In this document: in pieces, positions 55,355 to 64,000 of the stretch
How positions within the stretch are numbered: the first letter of the stretch is position 1
Layout: every line of letters begins with the position of its first letter
Assembly (NCBI RefSeq): GCF_022581195.2
Contig: NC_061456.1
Location: 1,924,501 to 1,988,500 of the forward strand
Source: Helicoverpa zea
Lineage: Eukaryota > Arthropoda > Insecta > Lepidoptera > Noctuidae
Length of the DNA: 64,000 bases
Reading direction: 5' to 3'
The notes under the pieces: generated by a model
What the model saw: only the letters and a program-made list of their open reading frames with translations
The model's database searches: none
What the model was told of the DNA's origin: nothing
Program-made: the position numbers and the translations under genes

Positions 55355-55522
55355 ACCCTAAACGCACCGAAACTATTGAACCGATTTGACAAATTATTTC
55401 ATTGTTAGAAAGCAATTAGAAAGCTACACTATCATTATGTGACATATTAGGCTATATTTTTATCCAGATACGAGAAGTTGTTTAAACGGGATGCGGGTGA
55501 AACTTAGGATGCAGGTAGTATA
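55355..55522 (+). repeat. Diverged copy of the 42213 repeat
   Basis: 'acgcaccgaaactattgaac', 'attgttagaaagcaattaga', 'ttaggctatatttttatcca', 'acgggatgcgggtgaaac' and a final 'gcaggtagta' match the order at 42213-42392. Another scrap lies at about 55110-55165. Confidence 0.6.
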
Positions 55523-55949
55523 ATATAATTTTAGCTTAATTTTAAGGCAGGTTATGCAGGTGTATCCTGCATCTTTATGACAGCCTTTATCTTTTGCGTA
55601 TATCTTCATTTTTGGAATTTGGCCTTTAGGTTAAGAAGATCGGGTGATATGATTGAGCGAGTCGAGTTATTTTACAAACTTATAGTGGGTTGCACCATAT
55701 AACTTATTAGTATCTATATGGCGGCTGGCTGTTACGGGTCCATAAACCAGTCGTAAAATCACCGAATTAACCAGTGTGCGGCAATTAGACGGCTGGTTTT
55801 GATTTGGTTCTCGCATATTGTTGCAATAACATGTGAAACTCACTCTTAGTGGGGTTTTAAATACCGTGATCATTAAGATACATTTTTGTTTTGTATTTGT
55901 AAATAACCAGAACGGGATACTAATTTTTTGATACCTCTGTATCTAAACA

Positions 55950-56079
55950 TCAGTTGCACAAAGCTCCATTAAAGTGAAAGCTTCTTTAAATCTATTGCTG
56001 ACTGTTTCTTTGTCAACAAGATAAAAAGTGTCAGCAATAAAAATGAAGCTTTAACTTTAATGGAGCTTCGTCCAACTGA
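55950..56079. mobile_element. 130-bp foldback MITE
   Basis: The left end tcagttgcacaaagctccat continues taaagtgaaagcttc. The right end reversed is tcagttggacgaagctccat, then taaagttaaagcttc. A central 'tattgctgac ... gtcagcaata' pair extends the stem, so nearly the whole element can fold back. Confidence 0.8.
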
Positions 56080-57458
56080 CGACGGTTAGTTTATTAAAAA
56101 CAATTGTTTTGTAAACTCTTTGCTGAAAATCATTAACAACAAAAACATCCCTTTACTGTAATCAGAAAATCCTATCAATATAAAGTGGTTACTTCGATAG
56201 CCTGGACCTTGAAACTCGCATAAAATGAAAGGTTTAAAATCACAACTGGCTATAAAAATTGAGAAGGGTTTCAGTCCATTATGGCGTTCCCCTCGACTAA
56301 CCCTGAGGTCAGGCGGAGACGATCCACTCGCCCGTTTTATTGTGCTCATGACATATCTATCTAATATTTTATTGACGATATCGATAGTTAACTAAAGTGT
56401 ATGTATGCTGTTTTGTTATTCTGTGGTCTTTTGCCGTCATTTGTTTCGTGAAGCTTGGCTTCTGTTCTGTAACGGTGATTTCCAATATTCTATCTGTTGA
56501 TATGCTAACTAGATATTGGAATACATATGACTTTAGTTGTATGGGACTACGTCTAAAATTGACTCTAGGAAGGAAGCCAATCCACAGATAGATTATTCAA
56601 AATTGCAGTTAAATGGTAGTGCCTAAGTGTTGTAAGCACATACATTTAGTTGCAAAAAAATCGAGCACCTACGAAAATCAGGAATTCTGGAATTATTTTC
56701 GCTTAAGACATTATAATATTGATAGAAATATTTCACATATGAATTCTAAGATTACCCAAGCATTTGCTACCTACAGATTCTCTTATGTTAAATTAAATCC
56801 ATGCTACACAGCATCGGTCCAATAAAGCATGCTACATGCGATACCGTTACGTTGACCGGCGCGCGCGCAGCCGCTGCCGGAGCGTAAACATCTCTTAGAA
56901 CATTATCTAGTTTTTGCTCACTGGATAGCGGATGTTTTCTTTTTTTTTCATAATTATTTATGTCTGTCGTAGATTGGATTTTTAAGTAAGATGGATTAAC
57001 GTTATATTTCAAGCGCCTTTTGTCATGAGACAAATACCTAATAGTAATATGTAGAATTGATGACAAAATTAATAGAAATAAGGAAAGCTGCCTGAGATAG
57101 GAATCTGAATCACATTGATATGTCAAATAAAGTATATTTTGGAGTACTTAGCTACACCTCCACTATAAAGGAATAGGTTTCGAATATCAGCCAGTAGTAT
57201 TTAGAAATTTTACCCATTAAGTACCCTTAAGAACTTTTGCGTAAGTACCTGAAAGAGCAACAATATAGATCTTCTCGAAGCCTATTGCCTCCACTATTGA
57301 AGGTTAGTCGACAGTTCAGCGATTTTATTTCTATCCTGTACGAGACGAAATAGGTCTTCAGCGTTGGCATGCAAATACATATGCGTAGTAAATAAATAAC
57401 ATTAAACAATAATAACAAACAAACAAAAATATGACAGCACATTGTCTATTCATGCATC
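56080..57458. other. No gene; small GC-rich patch
   Basis: A short CpG patch lies at about 56850-56885 ('gaccggcgcgcgcgcagccg'). Frames at 56086-56349 and 56788-57126 (minus) carry no known domain. Confidence 0.45.
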
Positions 57459-57667
57459 TGTCATTGAACATCCTTGACAGTCGTTACGGGTAGTCAGAAG
57501 CCAGTAAGTCTGACACCAGTCTAACCGAGGGGTATCGGGTTGCCCGGGTTACTGGGTTGAGGAGGTCAGATAGGGCAGTCGCTCCTTGTAAAGCACTGGT
57601 ACTTAGCTACATCAGGTTAGACTGGAAGCCGACCCCAACATAGTTGGAAAAGGCTCGGGACATGATT
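57459..57667 (+). mobile_element. SINE fragment, plus strand
   Basis: From 'ctgtcattgaacatccttga' through 'cagtcgttacgggtagtcag', 'gggttgcccgggttactggg' and 'gactggaagccgaccccaac' to 'aaaaggctcggga'. It lacks the tRNA-like head. Confidence 0.85.
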
Positions 57668-58965
57668 GTTTATTCATTCACAAAATAAACAGCTCTGACC
57701 ATTAACTAGATGAATTTGCTAAAAACCTAATTTAATTATGGCTGTAATGAACTTTGTATTATACCTACAGGTGTTGGCTTAATTACTTAGGCACGGTTAA
57801 ATTAGTTTCGAGTTGAGTGAGGTCGATGTGCTAGAACCTAGTTTCATTATTAGTCATAAAAAATTAACTATATTTTCCATGGTTGATTTTCGGTGGAAAA
57901 TAGTTGTGCCTACAGCGAAAGGAGAGCAAGAAAAATAGGTCCAAGTGTCTAATTTTCAGATCAACCTGTGCCTATGTTTTTTTTTTTTAAGTTTTGAAGG
58001 AATTACCCCAAAGAAAATAACGATAGAAGAAATCAAGTACTAAGTTTCGTTCATCTTGTCAAGAACCAATAAAAGTTAAGTAGAAAAACTTTTTAAAAGT
58101 TTAATTTGCAAAATGCATATTCGTGGTAAACTATTTAAGATAATATTGTTCTTGTCAAGTGTTGATTCGTATGCAATGCAAATTGTGTCTACAAAATCAA
58201 AAGTTCATGAAAAACTTGATTAAGTATATATGCGTTTCCAAAACACATTTTTGATTAAATTACAATTGCATGTTATAGGATCAGTTTTTGAAGGAGACTT
58301 CATAAACCATACTCTTTATTTGTTTTAAAATCTTAACTTTTTAAATATTTTTTCTTATTAAAAGCACCCACATACTTCAGACAATATTTGGCCCAAACAG
58401 TTGGTCGGTTTATTTTGGAGAGCATACTGCAGATTTATGGGGCAAAACTGTATAACTATGTGCATACATTATACGTTCATATATTACCTATAGGGGCCGA
58501 TAAAATAAGTGGTCAGCTGCCCTAAATGACGAAAACAAAACGCTACTTACGTCAGCTTCTTGTAATAAATGTACCAGCTATGCAGGGATATATTGCGTGT
58601 GCCAAGTTAATAGGGACCTTAATTCAAGGTCAGAAAGTTCGACCTTGACCTTGAGATCTTTGGCGAGCCGGAGAGGGTGATTTTGCAAGTTAGTAGATTA
58701 TATATATTTTATAGACTGCGTTAATGTGTTATAGAAAACACCTTGGATACCTCATTTCAGTGTATCACTCCGGTTTGAAAAAATATGATAATTAATTCTT
58801 ATGATAATAAAATGCGATAATATAACGCAAATTTGCTACTACCTATAGTCATAATATTAACACAGTGAAATAGTTTTCCCGATATACATACTTATTTAAT
58901 TTAATTAGACCTCTCTACCTACTGTAAATGATACAAAAGAGACTACTATTCACTATAATAAAATA
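57668..58965. other. No gene; MITE-end scrap
   Basis: About 58368-58440 ('cccacatacttcagacaata', 'gttggtcggttta', 'catactgcagatttatgggg') looks like two ends of the 36938 MITE family with most of the middle gone. Nothing else recognised. Confidence 0.45.
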
Positions 58966-59322
58966 ATGGCGTCCACGGCCGATTTCGGCCACGGCGGCTG
59001 TGCTCATTTAAGGAGATCAGCCAGCTGCGCAGGACATATTATAGTGCACGAGCATTTGCGCAGACACAGGTGCACTCCCTATTCCTTCACTCTCATAACC
59101 CGACGGGACGGCAATCCGACACGACCGGAGAGAGATCAGGTGCAGGACCGACATTTACGTGCTCTCCGATGCACAGGTGAATCAATCACCAACTACCAGA
59201 CTACAGGCTGCTTTGTGAAAGTCTAAGAAAACCCACAAAGCAATTTCGGCCCGACCCGGGAATCGAACCCGAAACCTCGAGCACAGCAGTCGCGCTTGCG
59301 ACCACTAGGCCAACGACGCAGT
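58966..59322 (-). mobile_element. Full-length tRNA-derived SINE, second family
   Basis: On the minus strand it begins 'cgttggcctagtggtcgcaa' (A box TGGCCTAGTGG) and, about 35 bp on, 'gaggtttcgggttcgattcc' (B box GGTTCGATTCC), then 'aattgctttgtgggttttct', and ends 'ggccgaaatcggccgtggac' plus 'gccattatttta'. Box order and spacing fit a pol III promoter. The plus-strand frame 58966-59226 (86 aa) is the SINE body read backwards. Family known to me as common in noctuid moths. Confidence 0.85.
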
Positions 59323-59558
59323 CAATAAAAAAATAACCCTCTAAATAAATGAATATTTCAACCCTACAATATTCTAACCCATCACAAGCCCATGATAATG
59401 GTCTAAAAATAGCGACAATTAGCCTCTAGGGGGTTAAGGTCGCTCATATAGAATTAGTGGCCCTTAGATTGTCTGGGGACTGTAACTAGGGTTGGGCAGG
59501 AGAGGGTTAAGATTAGATCAAAAGATGGTTTTATGAAGGATCGTTGAGTTAATCAATA

Positions 59559-59921
59559 CCCACCCAAAACAAAAATGTGAAAGGTTGCCAAGTTCGATAA
59601 TATGGGAATGCTTCGTCTATAAAAGAAGTGAGATCTGAATGAGTACCAAGTTCCATACAAATACCTCAGTTAAAAATAGTTACTTTTTAATGACGGTTCT
59701 TGGCAAGTTTTCACACACCTTGTTATAAACCTACTAAACGCAATGAATCAAGTATATAATTTTCTATTAAAACTTGCCAAGTAACATCATTAAAAAGTAA
59801 CTATTTTTAACTGAGGTATTTGTATGGAACTTGGTACTCATTCAGATCTCACTTCTTTTATAGACGAAGCATTCCCATATTATCGAACTTGGCAACCTTT
59901 CACATTTTTGTTTTGGGTGGG
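59559..59921. repeat. Long hairpin: 153-bp arms, 135 bp perfect
   Basis: 59559-59693 is the exact reverse complement of 59787-59921. Pairing continues with three mismatches to 59711/59769, leaving a 57-bp loop. Ends read cccacccaaaacaaaaatgt. No coding frame and no clear target duplication. It looks like a young foldback element or MITE, or a recent inverted duplication. Confidence 0.9.
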
Positions 59922-60117
59922 ATTTCATTTATTTTTGTAAGGTTGTTTATTTTATTTTTTTCTTATGATTAAGTTAGTTAAGGAAATGTCTCATTTATAC
60001 CATCTTTCAGATTTTTGAATATGCACTATGCTTCTTACAAAGAAATAAACTAGATTAACTAAATGGAATAGATTTACCAACTGACTGACATGACATGTTA
60101 TCATATATTATGTTCGT

Positions 60118-60302
60118 GGATCAAAGTTACACATTCGTTATTTTCGAAAGTGACTCACACTTGGCCGTTTTCAGATTTTTACTTTACTTTGACTAAATAC
60201 AAACCTTTGTAACGAATTTCAGATCGGTACGACCATTCGAAGATATATTATATAAATATAGATAAAGGACGATGGGCGTTTTGGTACCCTGTCCAACAGT
60301 GT
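60118..60302 (+). repeat. Repeat unit also present at 62100-62270
   Basis: 'gactcacacttggccgtttt', 'actttactttgactaaatac' and 'acgaccattcgaagata' match the unit at 62100. It is followed by 'aaaggacgatgggc' and 'ttggtaccctgtccaacagt', whose reverse complement precedes the second unit (62018-62072). Confidence 0.55.
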
Positions 60303-60769
60303 TGATTCTAGTACCATTGCGTAGGTCTTGGCAAGCCAAAAAATGTTTACTATGACGTCTAGTCCCAATACCTTGTCCATTTCGCGTGACATCGACTAAT
60401 AGAATGTATAATGTTCATAAATCATCAACGTAGATGTAGTTCTTAAATCCAACTGTATTGAATAAAAACTGGTAAAGTAACAAAAAAACAAGAATTTGGC
60501 CTTCTTAGAATGTTTGCCTGCCCACTGCTTTAAAAAAAGTCTGTGTGCAAACCTTTGCAGTTCACGCAGAATATAGCTTATGTATTTGATGAAAGTCTTT
60601 CAGTATTTACAATCAATTAATGTTTAATGATTATCGTGTTTTAATAACAGGTTTTTAAACGGTTTTATTAAACGGTTTTATTTAGCTCACCCCGTTTGTT
60701 TTATTTATTATTTATTCATTCTTGGGTCAAATTTAGAAATTAAAATTTCAGTGCCTTCCTGTTGTCAGA
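60303..60769. other. No gene; short local duplication
   Basis: 'ttaaacggttttatt' occurs twice in a row at 60655-60681 and also resembles part of the arms of the 61155-61627 inverted repeat. Confidence 0.45.
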
Positions 60770-60955
60770 TTGATCTGAAATTTGGTGCACACCTTTAATT
60801 CCGATGACAATACAATATAGTAATATCAATAACATTGTAAATCCAAGATGGCCGCCGGTACAAAATGGCGGATTACATATTTTTCCACAACCCCCTCAAT
60901 ATGGGTATCAAATGAAAGGGCTACTCAAGTAGAATACTGTCAGCAACCCCAACGG
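60770..60955 (+). repeat. Interspersed repeat with 'aagatggccgcc/aaaatggcgg' block
   Basis: 'gatctgaaatttggtgcaca', 'ccaagatggccgccggtaca', 'aaaatggcggattacatatt' and 'caaccccctcaatatgggta' form a block I associate with a widespread moth repeat of uncertain class. Borders unknown. Confidence 0.4.
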
Positions 60956-60959
60956 GGCC

Positions 60960-61098
60960 CAACAGGGCCAAAGCCTGCCTGGGCTGCGGGATTGTCCTAA
61001 AGAGTTACCGTGGTCGTGGTACATAAAAGGCCTACGACGAAAAACAACGGTTTTTAGTCAGTAAGAGTCTAGCACTCCCTCACCGCTGCTGACCTATG
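60960..61098 (+). mobile_element. Copy of the poly-A retroposon family (3' end missing)
   Basis: 'cctgcctgggctgcgggatt', 'ggtacataaaaggcctacga' and 'agtcagtaagagtctagcac' to 'ccgctgctgac' match 23726-23891. The last about 40 bp and the A tail are absent, so it was cut after insertion or its border is a deletion. Confidence 0.75.
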
Positions 61099-61154
61099 TA
61101 TAGAATGAAGAATATTCGGTAGGCATTTTCATTAAATACTAAAAACTAGATAAT

Positions 61155-61627
61155 AAAAAATCGGTAAAAAAACTTTTAAGTTAAACGGTTTTATATCTTA
61201 TGTGCACTGAAAAATAAAAAATAAAAAAACAGTTACTTACCTATAAACCTACGTAGGTGGTCCCGGTCATATAAGACTAAAATAAAAACGTGGGGCCCTC
61301 TGAAATCCTACTTATGGCAAAGCATATCTTTATACTTTGGTAGATCGTGAGCTCGGCGTTCGCTGATGAAGCCGCTACGGCTGATAATTGATTGTCAAAA
61401 TCTCCAGTTATGATTATAGTAAGTCGATGCAATCCACACCTATTATACCTCTAGCTAGAAGAAAGTATTACAACAATAGTTACGGAATGGGCCCCACGTT
61501 TTTATTTTAGTCTAATATGACCGGGACCACCTACGTAGGTTTATAGGTAAGTAACTGTTTTTTTATTTTTCAGTGCACATAAGATATAAAACCGTTTAAC
61601 TTAAAAGTTTTTTTACCGATTTTTTTT
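61155..61627. repeat. Inverted repeat, about 140-bp arms, 190-bp loop
   Basis: Left arm 61155-61298 and right arm 61489-61627 are near-perfect complements. They differ by a 7-bp A-rich indel and about one base (ataag versus attag). Arms include 'cttacctataaacctacgta' and 'aataaaaacgtggggccc'. The loop has no coding frame. Probably a foldback or MITE-like element, with outer ends blurred by A/T runs. Confidence 0.88.
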
Positions 61628-62040
61628 TTTATTTCATATAATGTGTAGGTACATGGAAGCCAGTATGTTTAAAGATAGTATGTAACTAAAATGATTAGTT
61701 GTGTTTTCAGAAATGTTTTGAACTTTTGTCAAATCAGATGACGATTGTGTTTCCGTAGTATGTATGACTCCATAGACTATTACAACCTTTAGATTATAAT
61801 AGAGTGTATCTCAAACAATTTAAGATGTCTATTAACTGAGTTTAAAATTATTATACTGACGACATATGCCTCCTAATGAATTTGCATATATGGATGACAT
61901 ACTCGTTTCTATGTCGATTTAATTTTTATCGTTACTCGGATCGGACAGCTAATTGAGGCAAGCCCCATAGTTTTTATTATTGTTCACGTAAATACCTTTC
62001 TAATGATATATCATACGTTACTGTTGGAGCGGGTACCAAA
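61628..62040. other. No gene recognised
   Basis: AT-rich with no motif. Confidence 0.5.
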
Positions 62041-62540
62041 TCCCATACAAAGTGCCCATTGTCCTTTATCGTTCGTTTTAGTTCCTTAGGGGTATAAATT
62101 TACACTGAGTATTTTACACCTTCATTATTTTGAAACCGACTCACACTTGGCCATTTTCTGATTTTTCCCTTTACCTTGACATAAAGACCTACCTCCATGC
62201 CAAATTTCAAGTCAATACGACCATTGGAAGTGGTCTAGGTTTTTGATGAGTGAGTCAGTCAGTCAGTCAGTGAGTGTATAGTAAAAATAGCGATTTTCTG
62301 ACGTCAATATCTCAAGACCTACAAAAGATATATTAATGAAATTTTGTATTTTGGATAAGTGAGAGGGTCTCAACAGATACTAGAAATTTGATATGCGTAA
62401 ATAAAATAGATTTTGAGTTATAGGGGGGTAGAATTTGGCTCGAAATGGTTCGTGTAATATAACCCACGGCCGGCGTGTCGCGTTTTTTTTGCTCGAACTT
62501 GGCGGACACACTGCCGTGTGTCTAGATAAATAGCGCCATC
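62041..62540 (+). repeat. Long moth interspersed repeat, fuller copy
   Basis: Runs through 'gactcacacttggccatttt', 'aatacgaccattggaagtgg', a (agtc) microsatellite at about 62249-62275, 'gaaattttgtattttggata' and 'ctcgaacttggcggacacac'. No coding frame. The first part duplicates 60118-60265. Class uncertain. Confidence 0.5.
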
Positions 62541-64000
62541 CTTCTAGTATCCATGAGGGCCAGAGTTTAATAGCAATTTAACTTAACATTTTCCAAACGT
62601 ATACCTACCCAATATATTTGAAATTAAGGGTACTGTAACAAGCTCCCAAAAAGGAGGTTGTCTATTTTTTAAGTTTTTAGGATAGGCCTATTTTTTTATT
62701 ATGTTATAGTTTCATACTCCTTCTTACTGTTCTGTCTCTTTTTAGTCGATATTTGACCCTAATATTTGTTATTGAACCGATTTAAATGAAAGGTGTACCA
62801 TTCACATGGTCTATAGAGAAGATATAGGCATGGTCCTGAGAAAGGATATAGGATATACTTTTTGTCCATTTGCGAGAAATGGTAGCGACTTAGGCTCCTA
62901 TTGTATGAAAGCTTAAAGATCACAGTGCTATAATTGCTGAATTCAATACCAACACGCCAAGAGGTAAAAACTAACAAAATTATCTACTTAGTACAGCAAA
63001 TCTTACAAACTCACTCGGAACCTAAAGTCTAGAATCTAACACGAATCCAGTGAAGTGAAACAAGTTCTTGGAGAAAGTTAGAGAGCTTTCTACTGAGCTT
63101 TTACCTGCGCTTATTAACTGTGATGCTGTGTTTGCTAGCTTATAAAGTGTTGATGCAGTTTAGTTGATGCAGCTTTGTTAGGATTTTTGTAAGAAATCGG
63201 CACCTGAACAGTAGGTGTTCGTATTTTGCAAATTTATATTTTATTAAGCGCGCCAATTTGTCTCCCTTCCCTTCCTCTTCCCTTTGAACATATTTTCACT
63301 AAAATTATAAACTGATGTATTAAATTGGTAACGAATACATGATTTTAATAACTGAACGAAATAAAATGTAACTACTGTATCGGTGACAAAATAACAAATA
63401 AAAAGGAGCCGCAGTCAGGGATCGATTAATCGATTTATTTGGACACAGATACGATTTTGAGCACCAAGCTATTATTTAAGTAATAAAACTATTATTATAA
63501 GAACGAAATTTATATTCATGTAATGCACTACAATTTTATTGGTAATCCATCTCATATTTTACACATTATATTAACAATAATTTGGTAATTCATACCTGGG
63601 AACACTCTTTGTTTATCTGAGAACGAAAATATTTCGTGGCGATAGATCTATTTATTCAGTGATACAACTGGATGACAAATATAAATTTTGGTGACAAAAA
63701 ATATAGTTCCCATTTATATTTTCTAGAGTTTGTAGAATACCACGTCCTATAATTCTTACTTATTAAACCTATCTCATATCATTATTTTCTTATATCAGAA
63801 ACAAACCCATGTTACAAAGTCAGCGCTTGCTGCAACACATTTGTTTTTTTTTACGATGTCTAAATCACCATCTTTCTGCCTGTCATTCGAAGTTGTTTTT
63901 CTTATTTATTTACTTACCAGACTTCTCGATGACCTATTCTTACTCAGGTAAAACAAAACAAGTGAGATACAAGTAAACATGCGTACCTACACGATTGTAA
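62541..64000. other. No gene recognised
   Basis: A 72-aa minus frame at 62759-62977 has no domain. No repeat borders are visible up to the window end. Confidence 0.5.

Noticed and set aside
58966..59226. 86-aa plus-strand frame
   Set aside because: It is the body of a tRNA-derived SINE read on the wrong strand.

Overview
The window looks like AT-rich intergenic or large-intron DNA from a moth, probably a noctuid. It shows (i) a tRNA-derived SINE family in many copies with a GTCGGCTTCCAGTCTAACC-type body and a CATCAT/ATGATG tail, (ii) RTE-clade LINE 3' ends with GATGAT tails, (iii) other interspersed sequences I recognise as typical of Lepidoptera, and (iv) no rRNA, tRNA, CRISPR or operon-like features. 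I found no convincing conserved host exon. The only long, clearly coding reading frames belong to transposable elements.

Layout. 1-4.8 kb: repeat-poor DNA with old fragments. 4.83-6.27 kb: a 5'-truncated LINE with an open reverse transcriptase frame and a (TTGAA)4 tail. 7.25-9.31 kb: a three-level nest, with a SINE split by a TA-target DNA element that is itself split by a second TA-target DNA element. Both DNA elements keep short C-terminal transposase-like tails. 10-25 kb: mostly unannotatable DNA with SINE fragments, a large imperfect palindrome (15-16 kb), a MITE (18.5 kb), a poly-A retroposon with a perfect 15-bp target duplication (23.7 kb) and a truncated SINE with a perfect target duplication (24.1 kb). 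25-33 kb: RTE fragment, two MITEs, a 20-bp minisatellite, two weak coding candidates, and two SINEs placed tail to tail. 34-42.4 kb: MITEs, a 5S-rRNA-like SINE, RTE 3' ends and a 58-bp perfect inverted repeat.

42.85-49.65 kb is the main feature. A GC-rich, Harbinger-type MITE (83-bp terminal inverted repeats, one mismatch, TAA target duplication) is interrupted by a full-length non-LTR retrotransposon (43148-49525). The retrotransposon has a perfect 14-bp target duplication, a poly-A tail and two open frames. ORF1 is a gag-like protein with three zinc knuckles. ORF2 carries APE endonuclease, reverse transcriptase, RNase H and a CCHC tail. The ORFs overlap by 17 nt. By family knowledge, ORF1 binds the RNA, the endonuclease nicks the target, and the reverse transcriptase copies the RNA there. 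All catalytic motifs I can check are present, so this copy may be, or recently was, active.

49.7-64 kb: a GC-rich block at 50.1 kb, a third copy of the 18.5/26.3 kb MITE family, twin hairpins at 54.9 kb, small MITEs, SINEs at 57.5 and 59.0 kb, and two long near-perfect inverted repeats (59.56-59.92 and 61.16-61.63 kb) that could form double-stranded RNA if transcribed. I saw no evidence of a new defence or metabolic system. The novelty is in nested and foldback transposon structures, a possible site preference of the retrotransposon, and a 5S-derived SINE.
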